Assembly: GCF_017945865.1 (NCBI RefSeq)
Contig: NZ_CP072829.1
Coordinates: 1,798,001-1,862,000, forward strand
DNA: 64,000 nucleotides
Direction: 5' to 3'
Source: Xiamenia xianingshaonis
Lineage (GTDB): Bacteria; Actinomycetota; Coriobacteriia; Coriobacteriales; Eggerthellaceae
Shown: positions 24,369 through 32,594 of the stretch, piece after piece
Layout of the letters: each line of letters starts with the position of its first letter
Position numbering within the stretch: the first letter of the stretch is position 1
The notes under the pieces: generated by a model
The model's database searches: none
What the model saw: the letters and a program-made list of their open reading frames with translations, nothing else
What the model was told of the DNA's origin: nothing
Position numbers and translations under genes: made by a program

Positions 24369-25526
24369 TCACTCCTTTCCAATGGCAGGAACGTCGTTTT
24401 GCGAGGTGTCGCAAGCGTTAGAGGCGTCGCTTGCAGGCGCTTGGGCAGACGGCGCGGAAGCCGCCTGCTTCGGCATTCGGCCGCCGCCTTCCGAAGCATC
24501 GCTCTTTTCGTAGGAAATGCCGCGTTTGTCCAGGTAGGCGCAGATGCGCGCTTGCGAGGCGGCATCGGGCGGCATTTCGATGAGCATCTGCCCGAACGGC
24601 TTGCCGCCGATGTTTTCGGTGTTCGCGGACACGATGCTCACCATGGCGTTGCATTGCACGGTGAGGTCGGAAATGACCGGTGCGCCCGACTCTTCGCCGG
24701 TGAACGCCAAACGCAGCGTGTTCGGCGGCAGCGAAACGCGCGAGCCCGTCTGGTACGCCGGATCGATGAGGCGGCGGGCCGTTTCGGACTGCGGCCGCAA
24801 GAACACGTCGCGAACGCGGCCCTCTTCGACAACCTCCCCGGCGTCCATGACCGCCACGCGATCGCAGATCTGCTCGACCACGCGCATTTCGTGCGTGATG
24901 ACCACGATGGTCACGCCCAGCTGTTCGTTCAGTCGTTTGAGCAGGTCAAGGATGGAATGCGTCGTCAGCGGGTCGAGTGCGCTGGTAGCTTCGTCGCACA
25001 GGATGATCTTCGGGTTGCATGCAAGCGCCCGCGCGATGGCGACGCGCTGCTTTTGGCCGCCGGACAGTTGCGCCGGGTAGACGTCGGCTTTGTCGGACAG
25101 GTCCACCAGCTGCAGCAGCTCGCGCACCCGTTCGTCGGCCCGTGCCCGCGGCACGCCACTGGTTTCCAGGGGAAACCGCACGTTGTTGGCGACGGTTCGC
25201 TGCGACAGCAGGTTGAACTGCTGGAAAATCATGCCGATGTTCTTGCGTGCGGCGCGCAGCTGCTTGGCCGACAGCGTCGTAAGGTCGACGCCGTCGACGA
25301 CCACCTGACCCGACGTGGGACGCTCGAGCAAATTGATGCAGCGCACGAGCGTCGATTTCCCCGCACCGGAAAAACCGATGATGCCGAAGATCTCGCCGTC
25401 GGAGACGGAAAGGCTCACATTGCGCACGGCAGACACGGCGGTCTTTCCGCTACGAAACGTTTTGTCGATGTTGCGAAGTTCTATCACGGGTACGTCATTT
25501 CCTTCCGGCGTTTTGTCTTTGGGCAT
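24369..25526 (-). CDS. metN: Methionine ABC transporter ATP-binding protein with NIL domain
   Basis: A 385-aa ATPase. Walker A (GFSGAGKST), the Q-loop (IGMIFQQFNLL), the signature LSGGQKQR, Walker B (ILCDEATSALD) and the switch histidine (VVITHEM) are all present in the first 240 residues. A C-terminal NIL domain, the methionine-sensing transinhibition domain, lies at about 265-345, followed by an Ala/Ser-rich tail of about 45 residues that is longer than usual. I choose the ATG at 25526 (MPKDKTPE). An in-frame TTG five codons upstream overlaps the ribosome site. A hairpin with a T-run lies only about 35 bases upstream. Confidence 0.94.
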   Translation of the reverse strand: MPKDKTPEGNDVPVIELRNIDKTFRSGKTAVSAVRNVSLSVSDGEIFGIIGFSGAGKSTLVRCINLLERPTSGQVVVDGVDLTTLSAKQLRAARKNIGMIFQQFNLLSQRTVANNVRFPLETSGVPRARADERVRELLQLVDLSDKADVYPAQLSGGQKQRVAIARALACNPKIILCDEATSALDPLTTHSILDLLKRLNEQLGVTIVVITHEMRVVEQICDRVAVMDAGEVVEEGRVRDVFLRPQSETARRLIDPAYQTGSRVSLPPNTLRLAFTGEESGAPVISDLTVQCNAMVSIVSANTENIGGKPFGQMLIEMPPDAASQARICAYLDKRGISYEKSDASEGGGRMPKQAASAPSAQAPASDASNACDTSQNDVPAIGKE

Positions 25527-25556
25527 ACTACCTGCTTGCAAACCTGGTGTAAAACA

Positions 25557-25586
25557 CTAAAAACAGATACCGGGTTATCTGTTTTG
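25557..25586 (-). terminator. Hairpin with T-run ahead of metN (terminator or attenuator)
   Basis: AAAACAGATA and TATCTGTTTT pair across a CCGGGT-type loop and run into TTTTTAG on the minus strand, 31 bases before the metN start. It ends the small upstream gene or acts as an attenuator for metNIQ. No promoter fits comfortably between it and metN. Confidence 0.6.
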
Positions 25587-25670
25587 CATATAGCCAGAAG
25601 AGAAAGCCCACGTGACGCCGGTGTTGTCGCCTTTTATGCCGTCCCCGTTTGCGAAACGCGCAACAAAAAA

Positions 25671-25940
25671 TCAAGCGCGGCAGAAGGGCGAGTTTTTGTA
25701 CCAGGTTTCGCGGTTGTCCACTATTTCTAAAAGCTGCTGTTTTTCGTCGTCCGAGAAAACGGCGTTGGAGCGAATCTCGGCGCGAAGCTTTTCCAAATAC
25801 CCAAGCGCGACCTCTTCAGAAGGAGGCGGGCAGCAGGGGCGGACGAAAAAGCTGATCCAGTACTTGTCTTTTTGCCAAGCGCTCAAGATGGCATCGAACG
25901 TGCCCTCGAACGTGCCCGTGTTCGTCTCGCATGCATTCAT
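25671..25940 (-). CDS. Hypothetical 89-aa protein
   Basis: A short soluble protein with a start at 25940 set by GGAGG nine bases upstream. It is acidic and aromatic (AWQKDKYWISFFV), with a CCPPPSEE turn in the middle and a helical C-terminal half (YLEKLRAEIRSN.., DDEKQQLLEIVDNRETWY). No signal peptide, membrane segment or family is recognised. It precedes metNIQ on the same strand, separated by a hairpin with a T-run, so read-through co-expression with the methionine importer is possible but unproven. Confidence 0.6.
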   Translation of the reverse strand: MNACETNTGTFEGTFDAILSAWQKDKYWISFFVRPCCPPPSEEVALGYLEKLRAEIRSNAVFSDDEKQQLLEIVDNRETWYKNSPFCRA

Positions 25941-26205
25941 CGTCAAACCTCCATCGGCTTCTTGCTTTTCAAGCATGCTTGCCGTCAGCCGAACCTCGAC
26001 GGACCAAGCTTTTCTCTATGATAGCAATTCCTCGTCTTGGGCACCGGGAAGGCTCAACCGTCTTTTGCGGGCGGCCGTGCAAGACGCAAGCCGCGCCCGA
26101 CGAGACGGCCGTGCAGGCCGGCGAAATCTGGTATCATGCAAAAACCTAGTGCGGGGCATTCTTGCGGCAGCGTATGCGTTGTTGCCGCATCTCATGAAAA
26201 TACGT

Positions 26206-26222
26206 ATTTCGAACTTAGTTCT
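26206..26222 (-). repeat. AGAACTARGTTCGAAWA motif, copy 3
   Basis: The minus strand reads AGAACTAAGTTCGAAAT, in the intergenic region about 105 bp upstream of the HAD phosphatase gene. The rest of the gap 25941-26326 shows a TGCGGCA/TGCCGCA hairpin near 26164-26190 and no gene. Confidence 0.45.
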
Positions 26223-26326
26223 GGAAAAGACTCCGGTAGAATCGCCTCGACGCGGCGCTGCCGCCGAACAGCAAGACAGCGACGCCGCCCGCACTCCGCC
26301 CCTTCGCAACCCAAAGGAAACGCCAC

Positions 26327-27007
26327 ATGCCGAAACCCCAGCCCCAGCCCGCAGCGCGCCCCACCTTCGAAGCGTTCATCTTCGATTTGGACGGCACGTT
26401 GCTCAACACCCTCCCCGACCTGGTGGTTCTCACCAATGCGGCCCTGCAGGACTTCGACCTGCCCGCCCGCACGTCCGCGCAGGTTTTAAGCTACGTCGGC
26501 GACGGCGGGCGCATGCTCATCAAGCGAGCCGTGCCGACCGGCACGCCCGACAGCGTTGTCGGAGCAATTTTCGAGCGCTGGAAGCAGCTGTATCCCGTCA
26601 TCGGCAACAAGCTGACGACGCCTTATCCTGGCGTGCCGGAAGTCCTCGCCGAGCTGCGAAGCCGCAGCCTGAAGCTCGGCGTGCTGTCCAACAAGTTCGA
26701 CCAGGGCGTGCGCGACTCCATCGGCGAGTGCCTGCCCGGCGCTTTCGACGCCCTACAAGGCGAGGACGCCGACACGCCGCGCAAGCCGGACCCGACCGGG
26801 CTTGAGCGCATGATGCGGCAGTTCGGCGTGACGCCCGCCCAAACCGTCTACCTGGGCGACTCCCCCACCGACATGCGCTGCGCCGCTGCAGCCGGCGTCT
26901 TCAGCATCGGCGTGAGCTGGGGATACCACGACGCTTGCGAGCTTAAGCAAGCCGGAGCCGACGCCATCGTCACGCACGCAAGCGAGCTGCTGGCGTTCGC
27001 GCGGTAA
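26327..27007 (+). CDS. HAD-family phosphatase, phosphoglycolate phosphatase-like
   Basis: A 226-aa haloacid dehalogenase-type hydrolase. Motif I is FDLDGTLLNTLPD (about residues 19-31), motif II is VLSNKFD, motif III the lysine of DTPRKPDPTGL, and motif IV YLGDSPTDMRCAAAAG. The helical cap between motifs I and II is of the C1 type seen in phosphoglycolate phosphatases and pyrophosphatases. The substrate is not determined by sequence, so I give no symbol. The ATG follows AAAGGAAA. It stands alone and is followed by a GC-rich palindrome and a tRNA gene. Confidence 0.9.
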   Translation: MPKPQPQPAARPTFEAFIFDLDGTLLNTLPDLVVLTNAALQDFDLPARTSAQVLSYVGDGGRMLIKRAVPTGTPDSVVGAIFERWKQLYPVIGNKLTTPYPGVPEVLAELRSRSLKLGVLSNKFDQGVRDSIGECLPGAFDALQGEDADTPRKPDPTGLERMMRQFGVTPAQTVYLGDSPTDMRCAAAAGVFSIGVSWGYHDACELKQAGADAIVTHASELLAFAR

Positions 27008-27114
27008 CAGGCGCTGCGCCGACGACGCGCTGCGGGTCTGGAAAGTACTTTTGTCGTACTTGGTAGCATTTAAAAGCCTTCCCGTCCCTCCCGCACGGTC
27101 CCAACAGCGCCCTC

Positions 27115-27140
27115 GGCGCGTCGGCACGTGCCGACGCGCC
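27115..27140. terminator. GC-rich palindrome after the HAD gene
   Basis: GGCGCGTCGGCAC and GTGCCGACGCGCC form a perfect 26-bp palindrome followed by TT, a likely terminator for the phosphatase gene. Confidence 0.6.
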
Positions 27141-27199
27141 TTAAAAGGCAGACCGGCCGGTCCTGCCTCAATTCGCCGTTTCTTCCTCTTCGCTTGTGC

Positions 27200-27205
27200 T
27201 ATAAT
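27200..27205 (+). promoter_or_regulatory. TATAAT box of tRNA-Arg
   Basis: A perfect TATAAT lies 11 bp before the mature tRNA-Arg 5' end. The region 17 bp upstream has no good -35 hexamer. Confidence 0.55.
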
Positions 27206-27216
27206 GAAAGAGTTAT

Positions 27217-27292
27217 GCCTCCGTAGCTCAGGGGATAGAGCACTGCTCTCCTAAAGCAGGTGTCGACGGTTCGAATCCGCCCGGGGGCACCA
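27217..27292 (+). tRNA. tRNA-Arg (anticodon CCU)
   Basis: A complete cloverleaf: acceptor GCCTCCG/CGGGGGC, D arm GCTC..GAGC, anticodon arm CTGCT-CTCCTAA-AGCAG with anticodon CCT, T arm with GGTTCGAATCC, and an encoded CCA end at 27290-27292. It decodes AGG, a rare arginine codon in such genomes. Confidence 0.95.
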
Positions 27293-27299
27293 CAAAACC

Positions 27300-27331
27300 G
27301 CAGGCCATCCGCTCGTCCGGATGGCCTGCTT
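27300..27331 (+). terminator. Hairpin after tRNA-Arg
   Basis: A perfect 12-bp stem GCAGGCCATCCG/CGGATGGCCTGC with a 6-nt loop begins 8 bp after the tRNA and is followed by TT. Confidence 0.65.
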
Positions 27332-27422
27332 GCATAAGGGCCCGCCTGGTGCCGGCCGGACGCCGCGGCCGACGTCTGGCGCCTCTCGCCGACCTCGACG
27401 GGCCTCGGCCGCGCCGCGCGCC

Positions 27423-28754
27423 CTATTCCACCACCACGGGAGCGACCGTTTGCGCCCGTCCGCCCTTCAGCAGCAGCGTCACCGTGGTACCGACGCCCAG
27501 CTCGCTTTCCACCGACATTTCGGTGCCCGGCCCGTAGAACCCGACGATGCGGTCGTGCACGTTCTTCACCGCAATGCCCATGCCTGTGGACGATTCGGGA
27601 TGCAGGATGCGCTCGCACGTTTCCGCATCCATGCCAATGCCGTCGTCGACCACCTGAATGCGCACGTCAGGCCCCTCGGCACGCCCCGACACGGTCACCG
27701 TCAGCTTGCCCTCGGCCGGCATGGCGTGATGCACGGCATTCTCAACGAGCGGTTGAATGATGAACGCCGGCACCATCATGCCGAGCACGTCTTCCTCCAC
27801 GTCGGATTCAAGCGCCACGCGATCGGCCCCGAAGCGCGCCACCTCGAACAAGAAGTAGCGCTGTGTCTGTCCCAGCTCGCGCTCGAACACGATCAGGTCG
27901 CCCGAATTTTCCAGCGTGCGCCGGTAAAACGTCGCGAACTCGCGCAGCAGCTTGCGGGCGTTTTCCGGATCGGTGCGCACGAGCGACGCGATGGTGTTGA
28001 TGGTGTTGAACAAAAAATGCGGGTTGATCTGGCTTTGCAGCATCTTCAGCTCCATGCGGGTGGCCAGCTGCGCCTGCTCCTCCATCGCGGTGGCAGCCAT
28101 CTGGGAATTCAGCAGCTTCCCAAATCCCTCGGCGATGGACTTCTGCGTCTCGCTGATCTGGCGCGCCCGCCGATAATAGAACTTCAACGTGCCGACCACC
28201 TCATGCCCGACGGAAAGCGGCACAATGATGGCGCCCTTGATGGACGCGTTCGACGCAAGCCCGATGTCTTCGGGCGTATAGAGCACGCGCAGCTTGCCGT
28301 CCTGCAGCGTGGCGAGCGTAGCGGCCGTCTTGATGGGAATGCCTGCCGGGTTGTCCTTTTCCTGGTGGCCTTCGTACGCCAAAATGCGCTCGCGGTCGGT
28401 GATGGCCACGGCGCATGCGGCCGATGCGGGCAACAGCAGCGAACAGATCTGCTTTGCCGCCTGCATGTCCAGGCCTTCATCCATGCAGGCCAGCGTCTGG
28501 CTGGCCACCTTCAGCATGGAATCGGTCTGCCGCGCGCGCACCCAGTCCGGGTCCATGAACAGGCGCACCACCATGGCAAGCGAGAGGGTGAAGATGACGC
28601 CGGCGCAGAACAAGAGGCCCACGTTGCCGCCTGCGTCGATGAGGTTCCACAACAGCACCAAGCCCGAGAGCACCGCCAGCGTGAACGCGAACATCTCCAG
28701 CGTGAAGAATCGCGGCATGACATAGCGCATGCCAGGCTGCTCAGATCGGCCCAT
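27423..28754 (-). CDS. LytS-type sensor histidine kinase with GAF-like domain
   Basis: A 443-aa sensor kinase. Two hydrophobic segments at about 17-65 anchor it, then a GAF-like domain (about 75-215) with AVAITDRERILAYEG and IVPLSVGHEVVGTLKFYY. The kinase belongs to the His_kinase/LytS group: phospho-acceptor motif QSQINPHFLFNTINTI near residue 245, N-box IIQPLVENAVHH and G-box VVDDGIGM. It lacks the 5TM receptor of classical LytS. Kinases of this type pair with LytTR response regulators. None is adjacent, but a LytTR regulator lies at 44578-45291 in this window. The ligand is unknown. Confidence 0.9.
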   Translation of the reverse strand: MGRSEQPGMRYVMPRFFTLEMFAFTLAVLSGLVLLWNLIDAGGNVGLLFCAGVIFTLSLAMVVRLFMDPDWVRARQTDSMLKVASQTLACMDEGLDMQAAKQICSLLLPASAACAVAITDRERILAYEGHQEKDNPAGIPIKTAATLATLQDGKLRVLYTPEDIGLASNASIKGAIIVPLSVGHEVVGTLKFYYRRARQISETQKSIAEGFGKLLNSQMAATAMEEQAQLATRMELKMLQSQINPHFLFNTINTIASLVRTDPENARKLLREFATFYRRTLENSGDLIVFERELGQTQRYFLFEVARFGADRVALESDVEEDVLGMMVPAFIIQPLVENAVHHAMPAEGKLTVTVSGRAEGPDVRIQVVDDGIGMDAETCERILHPESSTGMGIAVKNVHDRIVGFYGPGTEMSVESELGVGTTVTLLLKGGRAQTVAPVVVE

Positions 28755-28847
28755 AGCTGCTCCTTTTCCTGGAAGCGAAAGCGGCGCACACCCGCGCGCA
28801 TGGTAAAAACACCAGTATAGCCGAAGAGAAGGCCCCGGCGGCCTTCA

Positions 28848-29762
28848 TCAACGATTCCCGAACAGGCCGAACTCGTTGACCGCCAGCAGCACGGCGGCCA
28901 CGAGCAAAAAGCAGCCGAACACGAGGCGCAGCGCACGGTCGGGAACGCGAGGGGCCAAACGGGCGCCGAAAAACGCGCCGGGGATCGTGCCGATCGCGAT
29001 GCACACGCCCGCAAGCAGGTCGATGTTGCCGAACAGCGCCTGCTGAATGACGCCCGGCACCGCCAGAATCATGACGGCCAGCAAAGACGTGCCCGACGCT
29101 TCGTGCATCGAGGTGCCCAGAAGCGACAGGAACAGCGGCACCATGAGAAAGCCGCCGCCGACGCCGACGTATCCCGAGGCCAAGCCAGCGGCCAAGCCGA
29201 TGACGACGCCGATGGCCAGCTGTTTGCGCGAAAGCTTGCGGCGGGCGCCGTGCTCCTGCGCGGCGGGCGCATCGGCGCCCTCGGCCGCCCGAGAGTCTGC
29301 AGCCGTCCCAGCCGCCCGGGCGGCGCCAGCACCTGCAGCAGCCCCCGCCCCAGCCGCAACGCCGGCGACGGCTTTGCTTGCCGCCGGCTTCTTCAGCGCC
29401 TTTGAGAACATCTTGAACGCCGACCAGGCAATGATGAGTGCCGCAGTCAGCATTACCAGCCACGTCGGCGACAGGGCCGCCAGCCGCACGCCGAAAGGCG
29501 ACATGAGCGCGCCGCCCAAGCCCGCCGCCACGCCGAGCGGCACCACGCACGTCTTGTTGCGCACGTGCGAGATCGTCCCGGACAGCGACGTCGGGACGAT
29601 CGTGAACAGCGACGTGGCCGTAGCGACGAGCGGTTCCATCCCCAGCACCAGGCGAAACACCGGAATCATGATGGTGCCGCCGCCGACGCCCAAAAGCCCC
29701 GACAGCGCGCCGATCGCAAGCCCGACGGCCGCCAAGCCCACAGCCGGCACAAATACGTCCAT
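28848..29762 (-). CDS. TauE/SafE-family membrane permease (sulfite/anion exporter type)
   Basis: A 304-aa membrane protein with two homologous halves, each starting with a Gly-rich repeat (ALSGLLGVGGGTIMIPVF near residue 19 and GLASGYVGVGGGFLMVPLF near 209), the hallmark of the TauE/SafE family. An Ala/Lys-rich cytoplasmic loop of about 50 residues separates the halves. Members export sulfite, sulfoacetate or other small organic anions. The substrate here is unknown. Its start codon lies three bases after the stop codon of the upstream glycosyltransferase gene, so the two are likely one transcript. Confidence 0.88.
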   Translation of the reverse strand: MDVFVPAVGLAAVGLAIGALSGLLGVGGGTIMIPVFRLVLGMEPLVATATSLFTIVPTSLSGTISHVRNKTCVVPLGVAAGLGGALMSPFGVRLAALSPTWLVMLTAALIIAWSAFKMFSKALKKPAASKAVAGVAAGAGAAAGAGAARAAGTAADSRAAEGADAPAAQEHGARRKLSRKQLAIGVVIGLAAGLASGYVGVGGGFLMVPLFLSLLGTSMHEASGTSLLAVMILAVPGVIQQALFGNIDLLAGVCIAIGTIPGAFFGARLAPRVPDRALRLVFGCFLLVAAVLLAVNEFGLFGNR

Positions 29763-29765
29763 GCC

Positions 29766-31079
29766 CTACTCCTGGATGTTCAGACGGATCTCGCTCGTCA
29801 CGCCCGGGTCGATGGCCCGACGCGTTCCCAGCCCCAGCGTCGGAGCCCCGGCCGCAGACGGCACGACCTCGGGATACAAGTCGGCCGCCCGCTGGCTTGA
29901 CGACTGCAGCAGCGCGTCGCACAGAATCTGGTCGTTTTCCAGGCGCGACATCAGCTCAGGCCATATGAACTGGAATTCGAAGTACTTCGAGCAATTCCGC
30001 TCGGCATAGGTGGTCGCCTCGCCGGTGGCCGCCCGCGCCGCCTTCCGATACGCCCGCTTATCGGGCCGCGCCAAGCTGCGCAGAAACGCCGTGACGCGAA
30101 TGCGCCGCCGAATGCCGGGCTCCAAAAACGGCCCCGGATACGGCTCGAGCGACGACGGCTTCACCTGCAAAAGGTCGATCTGCGTCTGGCTGAACTCCAT
30201 CTTGCGGTATTCGTAGAGCCACCGGAAGATGTCTTGGCGAAAGCGCGTGCCTTCGCTGGTGGAATCCGGCGGCAGGTGCCGCAAGTTCCACGCGTTGTCA
30301 AACCAGATGTCCGACCCGTACATGCGCAAGTCGAGCATGTAGTCCAGGTCTTCCCCTCGCGCTATCCACGGGTCGAACGACAGGCGTTTGTATGCCTCCT
30401 TGTGCAACGCCAGGCATCCGCCGCACACATGGTTGCTGCGCGACAGGCGCGGCCCCCGCATGGCCTTGGTGATCCAGCGGTTGAACGCCTTGCCCTGCTG
30501 CCAGAAATGGTTGTACCACTTGTCCTGGCTCTTCGACAAAAACGACCCTTCCGAATTGAAGTAGAAGCCCGTCTTCGCCAGGATGGGAATGCCCTTCTTC
30601 GTCAGCTTCCCCAGGCCATACATGGCTTTTTGCAGGAAGGCCGCGTCGTCGACCACCTCGTCGTCGTCCAAAAACACCACCGAATCGAAGCCGAACACGT
30701 TCGCGAGCACCAGCCCCACGTTGCGAATGGCGCCATAGCTGGAAAGTCCCACTTCCTTGTGCAGCCTGTCCAGGCCCAGCTGTTCCATGCGCTGGTACAG
30801 CAGGTCCATTTCAGGGGCGCCCACCACCAGCGTGCTGAGAGCGGGATAGCGCGAGACCACCGCCTGCACCTTGTCGACCGCCTGGGCCTCGATGGATCGG
30901 TCGCTGACCACCAACACGATGATGGCGCCGATGCCGCGCACTTTCTGCAGCGAAGCCAGCAGCCGCGGCAGCTCGCCGGGCGATTCGATGGGAGTGGCGT
31001 GGTCGTACGTAGTCAGCACGCCGCCTTCGCGGCGGCGCTTGGAAGACACAAACGTGGGAACGATTACAACAGGGTTCAT
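29766..31079 (-). CDS. Glycosyltransferase-like protein (GT-A fold)
   Basis: A 437-aa cytosolic protein. After the N-terminal strand (NPVVIVPTFVSS) there is an insertion, then the metal-binding DDD motif of GT-A glycosyltransferases in SVVFLDDDEVVDD (about residue 155) and a CGGCLALHKEAY segment with WIARGEDLDYMLDLRMYG typical of family-2-like acceptor loops. The C-terminal third is helical and not recognised. The start at 31079 follows AAAGGA. ATGs upstream in frame have weaker sites. The acceptor could be a cell-surface glycan. It is co-directional with the TauE-type gene. Confidence 0.8.
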   Translation of the reverse strand: MNPVVIVPTFVSSKRRREGGVLTTYDHATPIESPGELPRLLASLQKVRGIGAIIVLVVSDRSIEAQAVDKVQAVVSRYPALSTLVVGAPEMDLLYQRMEQLGLDRLHKEVGLSSYGAIRNVGLVLANVFGFDSVVFLDDDEVVDDAAFLQKAMYGLGKLTKKGIPILAKTGFYFNSEGSFLSKSQDKWYNHFWQQGKAFNRWITKAMRGPRLSRSNHVCGGCLALHKEAYKRLSFDPWIARGEDLDYMLDLRMYGSDIWFDNAWNLRHLPPDSTSEGTRFRQDIFRWLYEYRKMEFSQTQIDLLQVKPSSLEPYPGPFLEPGIRRRIRVTAFLRSLARPDKRAYRKAARAATGEATTYAERNCSKYFEFQFIWPELMSRLENDQILCDALLQSSSQRAADLYPEVVPSAAGAPTLGLGTRRAIDPGVTSEIRLNIQE

Positions 31080-31298
31080 TCGCGTCCTTTGTCCGGTTGC
31101 CATGACATAACCTGTTATTGTACGGCCAATTGCCCAAATGAGCCCGAACAGGTTGCAGTCAGCGCAGTAAAGACACGGCTGGGCATCGTTTTTCACCGGC
31201 GCGGGCTCCCCTGCGGCCAGCCCGCGCTCGCCAGGCCTAGCACCGGCCGAGCCTGCCAGCAGGCCGACCACGGCTGCCTGCGCCGCCGGATCGCGCCC

Positions 31299-32327
31299 CT
31301 ACATGAGCCGCCACACGTCCTGTATCAGTTCCTGCCGGTTGGCATTCTTCGTCTTCTGCAAGATGTTGTGCACGTGCACTTTCACCGTGCTGAGCGCAAG
31401 CGACAGCTCGGACGCGATGTTTTGGTTGTCCTTGCCTTCCAGCACCATCACAAGCACCTGTCGCTCCCGGTCAGACAGAGAATGCTCGTACGAATACTGC
31501 CGCAGGATGTCGTCGAAGTTTTCGCTCTGCCGCACAACGCCGCCGTGCGGCGGCCGCTCGAACCGCAGGGCAAGCGTGCGCGAGGCCCCGCGAAACGCCA
31601 CGAACGCCACCACGAGCATGGCGGCTTCTTCGGCGTAGTTGCGCTCTGTAGATAGCGTTATAGGACCTAGTTCTATAAACGATGCGTCAATGACGATGAA
31701 GCACGCCCAGTCTTCGGCGATGACGGCAAGATCGAGCAGCAGCAACGCGCCAAAAAAGAGCCAACGCTGCGAAACGACGCTGCGGACCATCTCGTTTTTC
31801 GTGGTGAAGTAGGCATAGACCAGGTATGCGAGCATCCACAAGCCGTACGCCGCGCGCACGGAATAGAACAAGAAGCGCTGCATGCCGCCTTCCGGAAGCA
31901 TCAGCATCGCGAAGCTGGCAACGACGAACACGACCGTCGGAACGATGCGCAGCCGCCGCGACGAAACGCCCAGCTTCTCGCACAGAGCCCACCACAGGGC
32001 CGTCAGAGAACCCGCCCCCGTCACCACGACGACGAGCGAGCGAATAACCAGGTAAAGACCCGGGTCGCCACCGATGAGCATATGGTATTCGTCTTGAAAC
32101 ACATAAGCGATGTCGAAGAAGTAGAACAGAAAGCCGACAAACGCGTACAGCAGGATTTTGCGGCGGGACACCAGATAGGCCGAAAGACACGTCGAAGCAA
32201 CCAGGATCGAAACAAGCAGCACCAGCAAGGTTTGATGAAAAAGCACTAAGCTCACGTTGCGCACCCCGGCATTCCGCTTCGCTCTTTTTTCGTTGAGCAG
32301 ATCATACACCATCGTTGTGCGCCGCAT
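31299..32327 (-). CDS. Membrane-integrated LuxR-family regulator
   Basis: A 342-aa protein with about seven hydrophobic helices in residues 25-240 and a C-terminal LuxR/GerE helix-turn-helix (HSLSDRERQVLVMVLEGKDN, IASELSLALSTVKVHVHNIL). This one-component membrane-regulator layout is common in Eggerthellaceae, where such genes sit beside metabolic or respiratory genes they are presumed to control. It is divergent from arcA, so arginine or a related compound is a plausible signal (inference). The start is uncertain, either ATG at 32327 or 32312, and neither has a good ribosome site. One 17-bp motif copy lies in the coding sequence in a patch of rare codons (31658-31674). Confidence 0.85.
   Translation of the reverse strand: MRRTTMVYDLLNEKRAKRNAGVRNVSLVLFHQTLLVLLVSILVASTCLSAYLVSRRKILLYAFVGFLFYFFDIAYVFQDEYHMLIGGDPGLYLVIRSLVVVVTGAGSLTALWWALCEKLGVSSRRLRIVPTVVFVVASFAMLMLPEGGMQRFLFYSVRAAYGLWMLAYLVYAYFTTKNEMVRSVVSQRWLFFGALLLLDLAVIAEDWACFIVIDASFIELGPITLSTERNYAEEAAMLVVAFVAFRGASRTLALRFERPPHGGVVRQSENFDDILRQYSYEHSLSDRERQVLVMVLEGKDNQNIASELSLALSTVKVHVHNILQKTKNANRQELIQDVWRLM
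31658..31674 (-). repeat. AGAACTARGTTCGAAWA-type motif, copy 4, inside the LuxR-type gene
   Basis: The minus strand reads AGAACTAGGTCCTATAA. It is the most divergent copy in its second half and lies in a patch using the rare codons ATA, CTA and ACA. Confidence 0.3.
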
Positions 32328-32421
32328 CCTGCGAGCGCCCCAATTGATCCATTAGGTTACCGGACGGCAACGCCCCTCTTTCATCGCGTGAACAAGGCGT
32401 GGACCTGGGGTTTAGTGCGGG

Positions 32422-32449
32422 TTTACTCAGGCAAAATAACTCATAGATA
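32422..32449 (+). promoter_or_regulatory. Candidate arcA promoter
   Basis: TTTACT (32422-32427) and TAGATA (32444-32449) are 16 bp apart in an AT-rich part of the divergent region, which would give a leader of about 140 nt. A second candidate, TTGATG at 32501, has a poor -10. Confidence 0.4.
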
Positions 32450-32594
32450 CGGGATGCACCTTCCCTTACACCCCCTTTACATCTAGGCAAGGTCGATGGG
32501 TTGATGCATGCTCGTCATGGCGAAGATAGTCTTGAACATCAAGGCACCACCGATTCGAGGTCATCGGATCACCGTAAGCAAAGGAGATCGCCCC

